NCBI GenBank assembly: GCA_900168235.1
Contig: FUZG01000002.1
Coordinates: 310,001-374,000, forward strand
Direction: 5' to 3'
From: Lachnospiraceae bacterium
GTDB taxonomy: Bacteria > Bacillota > Clostridia > Lachnospirales > Lachnospiraceae
DNA: 64,000 nt
Part shown: in pieces, positions 63,951 to 64,000 of the stretch
How positions within the stretch are numbered: position 1 is the first letter of the stretch
How the letters are laid out: each line of letters starts with the position of its first letter
The notes under the pieces: generated by a model
What the model was told of the DNA's origin: nothing
What the model saw: only the letters and a program-made list of their open reading frames with translations
Database searches by the model: none
Position numbers and translations under genes: made by a program

Positions 63951-64000
63951 ATGGAAAACACAGAAGAATCCCGGAATTTTATCGAGAGGGAGATCGATAA
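63951..64000 (+). CDS. Start of a gene, possibly glutaminyl-tRNA synthetase
   Basis: Only 16 codons are in the window: MENTEESRNFIEREID. The pattern (short polar lead, then NFIxxxID) is like the start of GlnRS, but this is too little to be sure. AGGAGA lies 9 bases before the ATG. Confidence 0.4.
   Translation, partial: MENTEESRNFIEREID

Overview
The window looks like a chromosome segment of a low/mid-GC Gram-positive anaerobe of the family Lachnospiraceae (Butyrivibrio-like is my best guess, from protein resemblance only). Supporting signs are strong AGGAGG-type ribosome binding sites, near-consensus SigA promoters with 17-bp spacers, the gene order rplJ-rplL-rpoB-rpoC-rpsL-rpsG-fusA-tuf, the clostridial cluster ispF/cysE-cysS-mrnC-rlmB-sigH, a DUF4317 protein, meso-diaminopimelate dehydrogenase and a GntR/ABC-2 exporter. 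No plasmid or phage structural genes are seen.

Layout. 1-9 kb: the end of a membrane sensor-like gene, a sodium/proline symporter, a TetR regulator, an acetyltransferase, a CBS/DRTGG-regulated Mn pyrophosphatase (ppaC) and a CapA-like lipoprotein. 7.0-10.1 kb: a secreted subtilase followed by a secreted protein that appears to share the protease's C-terminal module. 10.1-24.1 kb: the transcription/translation core, with an L10 leader and attenuator, rplJ, rplL, rpoB, rpoC, rpsL, rpsG, fusA and tuf, and structured RNA in nearly every intercistronic gap. 23.9-26.6 kb: a decayed integrative element (XRE repressor, excisionase-like protein, truncated tyrosine integrase, truncated AlbA_2 fragment) bracketed by a 194-bp duplication of the tuf 3' end and its terminator.

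26.8-39.3 kb: a GGDEF protein, thrS without a TGS domain, a zinc/cadmium-type efflux operon (ArsR regulator, free-standing HMA protein, P1B ATPase), pepT, an acyl-ACP thioesterase, ddh, and a three-gene AmmeMemoRadiSam operon that includes an unassigned Rossmann-fold protein, followed by tRNA-Leu. 39.3-48.9 kb: a YgjP-like metallopeptidase, a LacI regulator with a perfect operator palindrome before glgP, a chemoreceptor-like protein with an acidic tyrosine-rich tail, a lipoprotein and DUF4317. 48.9-50.9 kb: an intact-looking IS605-type element (divergent tnpA and tnpB). 50.9-64 kb: small membrane proteins with SHOCT-like tails, a NagZ-like GH3 protein, ispF, cysE, cysS, mrnC, rlmB, sigH, tRNA-Thr, a GntR-ABC-permease operon, two unassigned small proteins and the first codons of a probable glnS.

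The most unusual non-coding content is (i) an 88-bp double-hairpin repeat with compensatory base changes between copies, for which the duplicated tuf end supplies an apparent empty and a filled site; (ii) two unrelated imperfect palindromes of 194 and 197 bp between genes; and (iii) the tuf 3' end used as an apparent attachment site.
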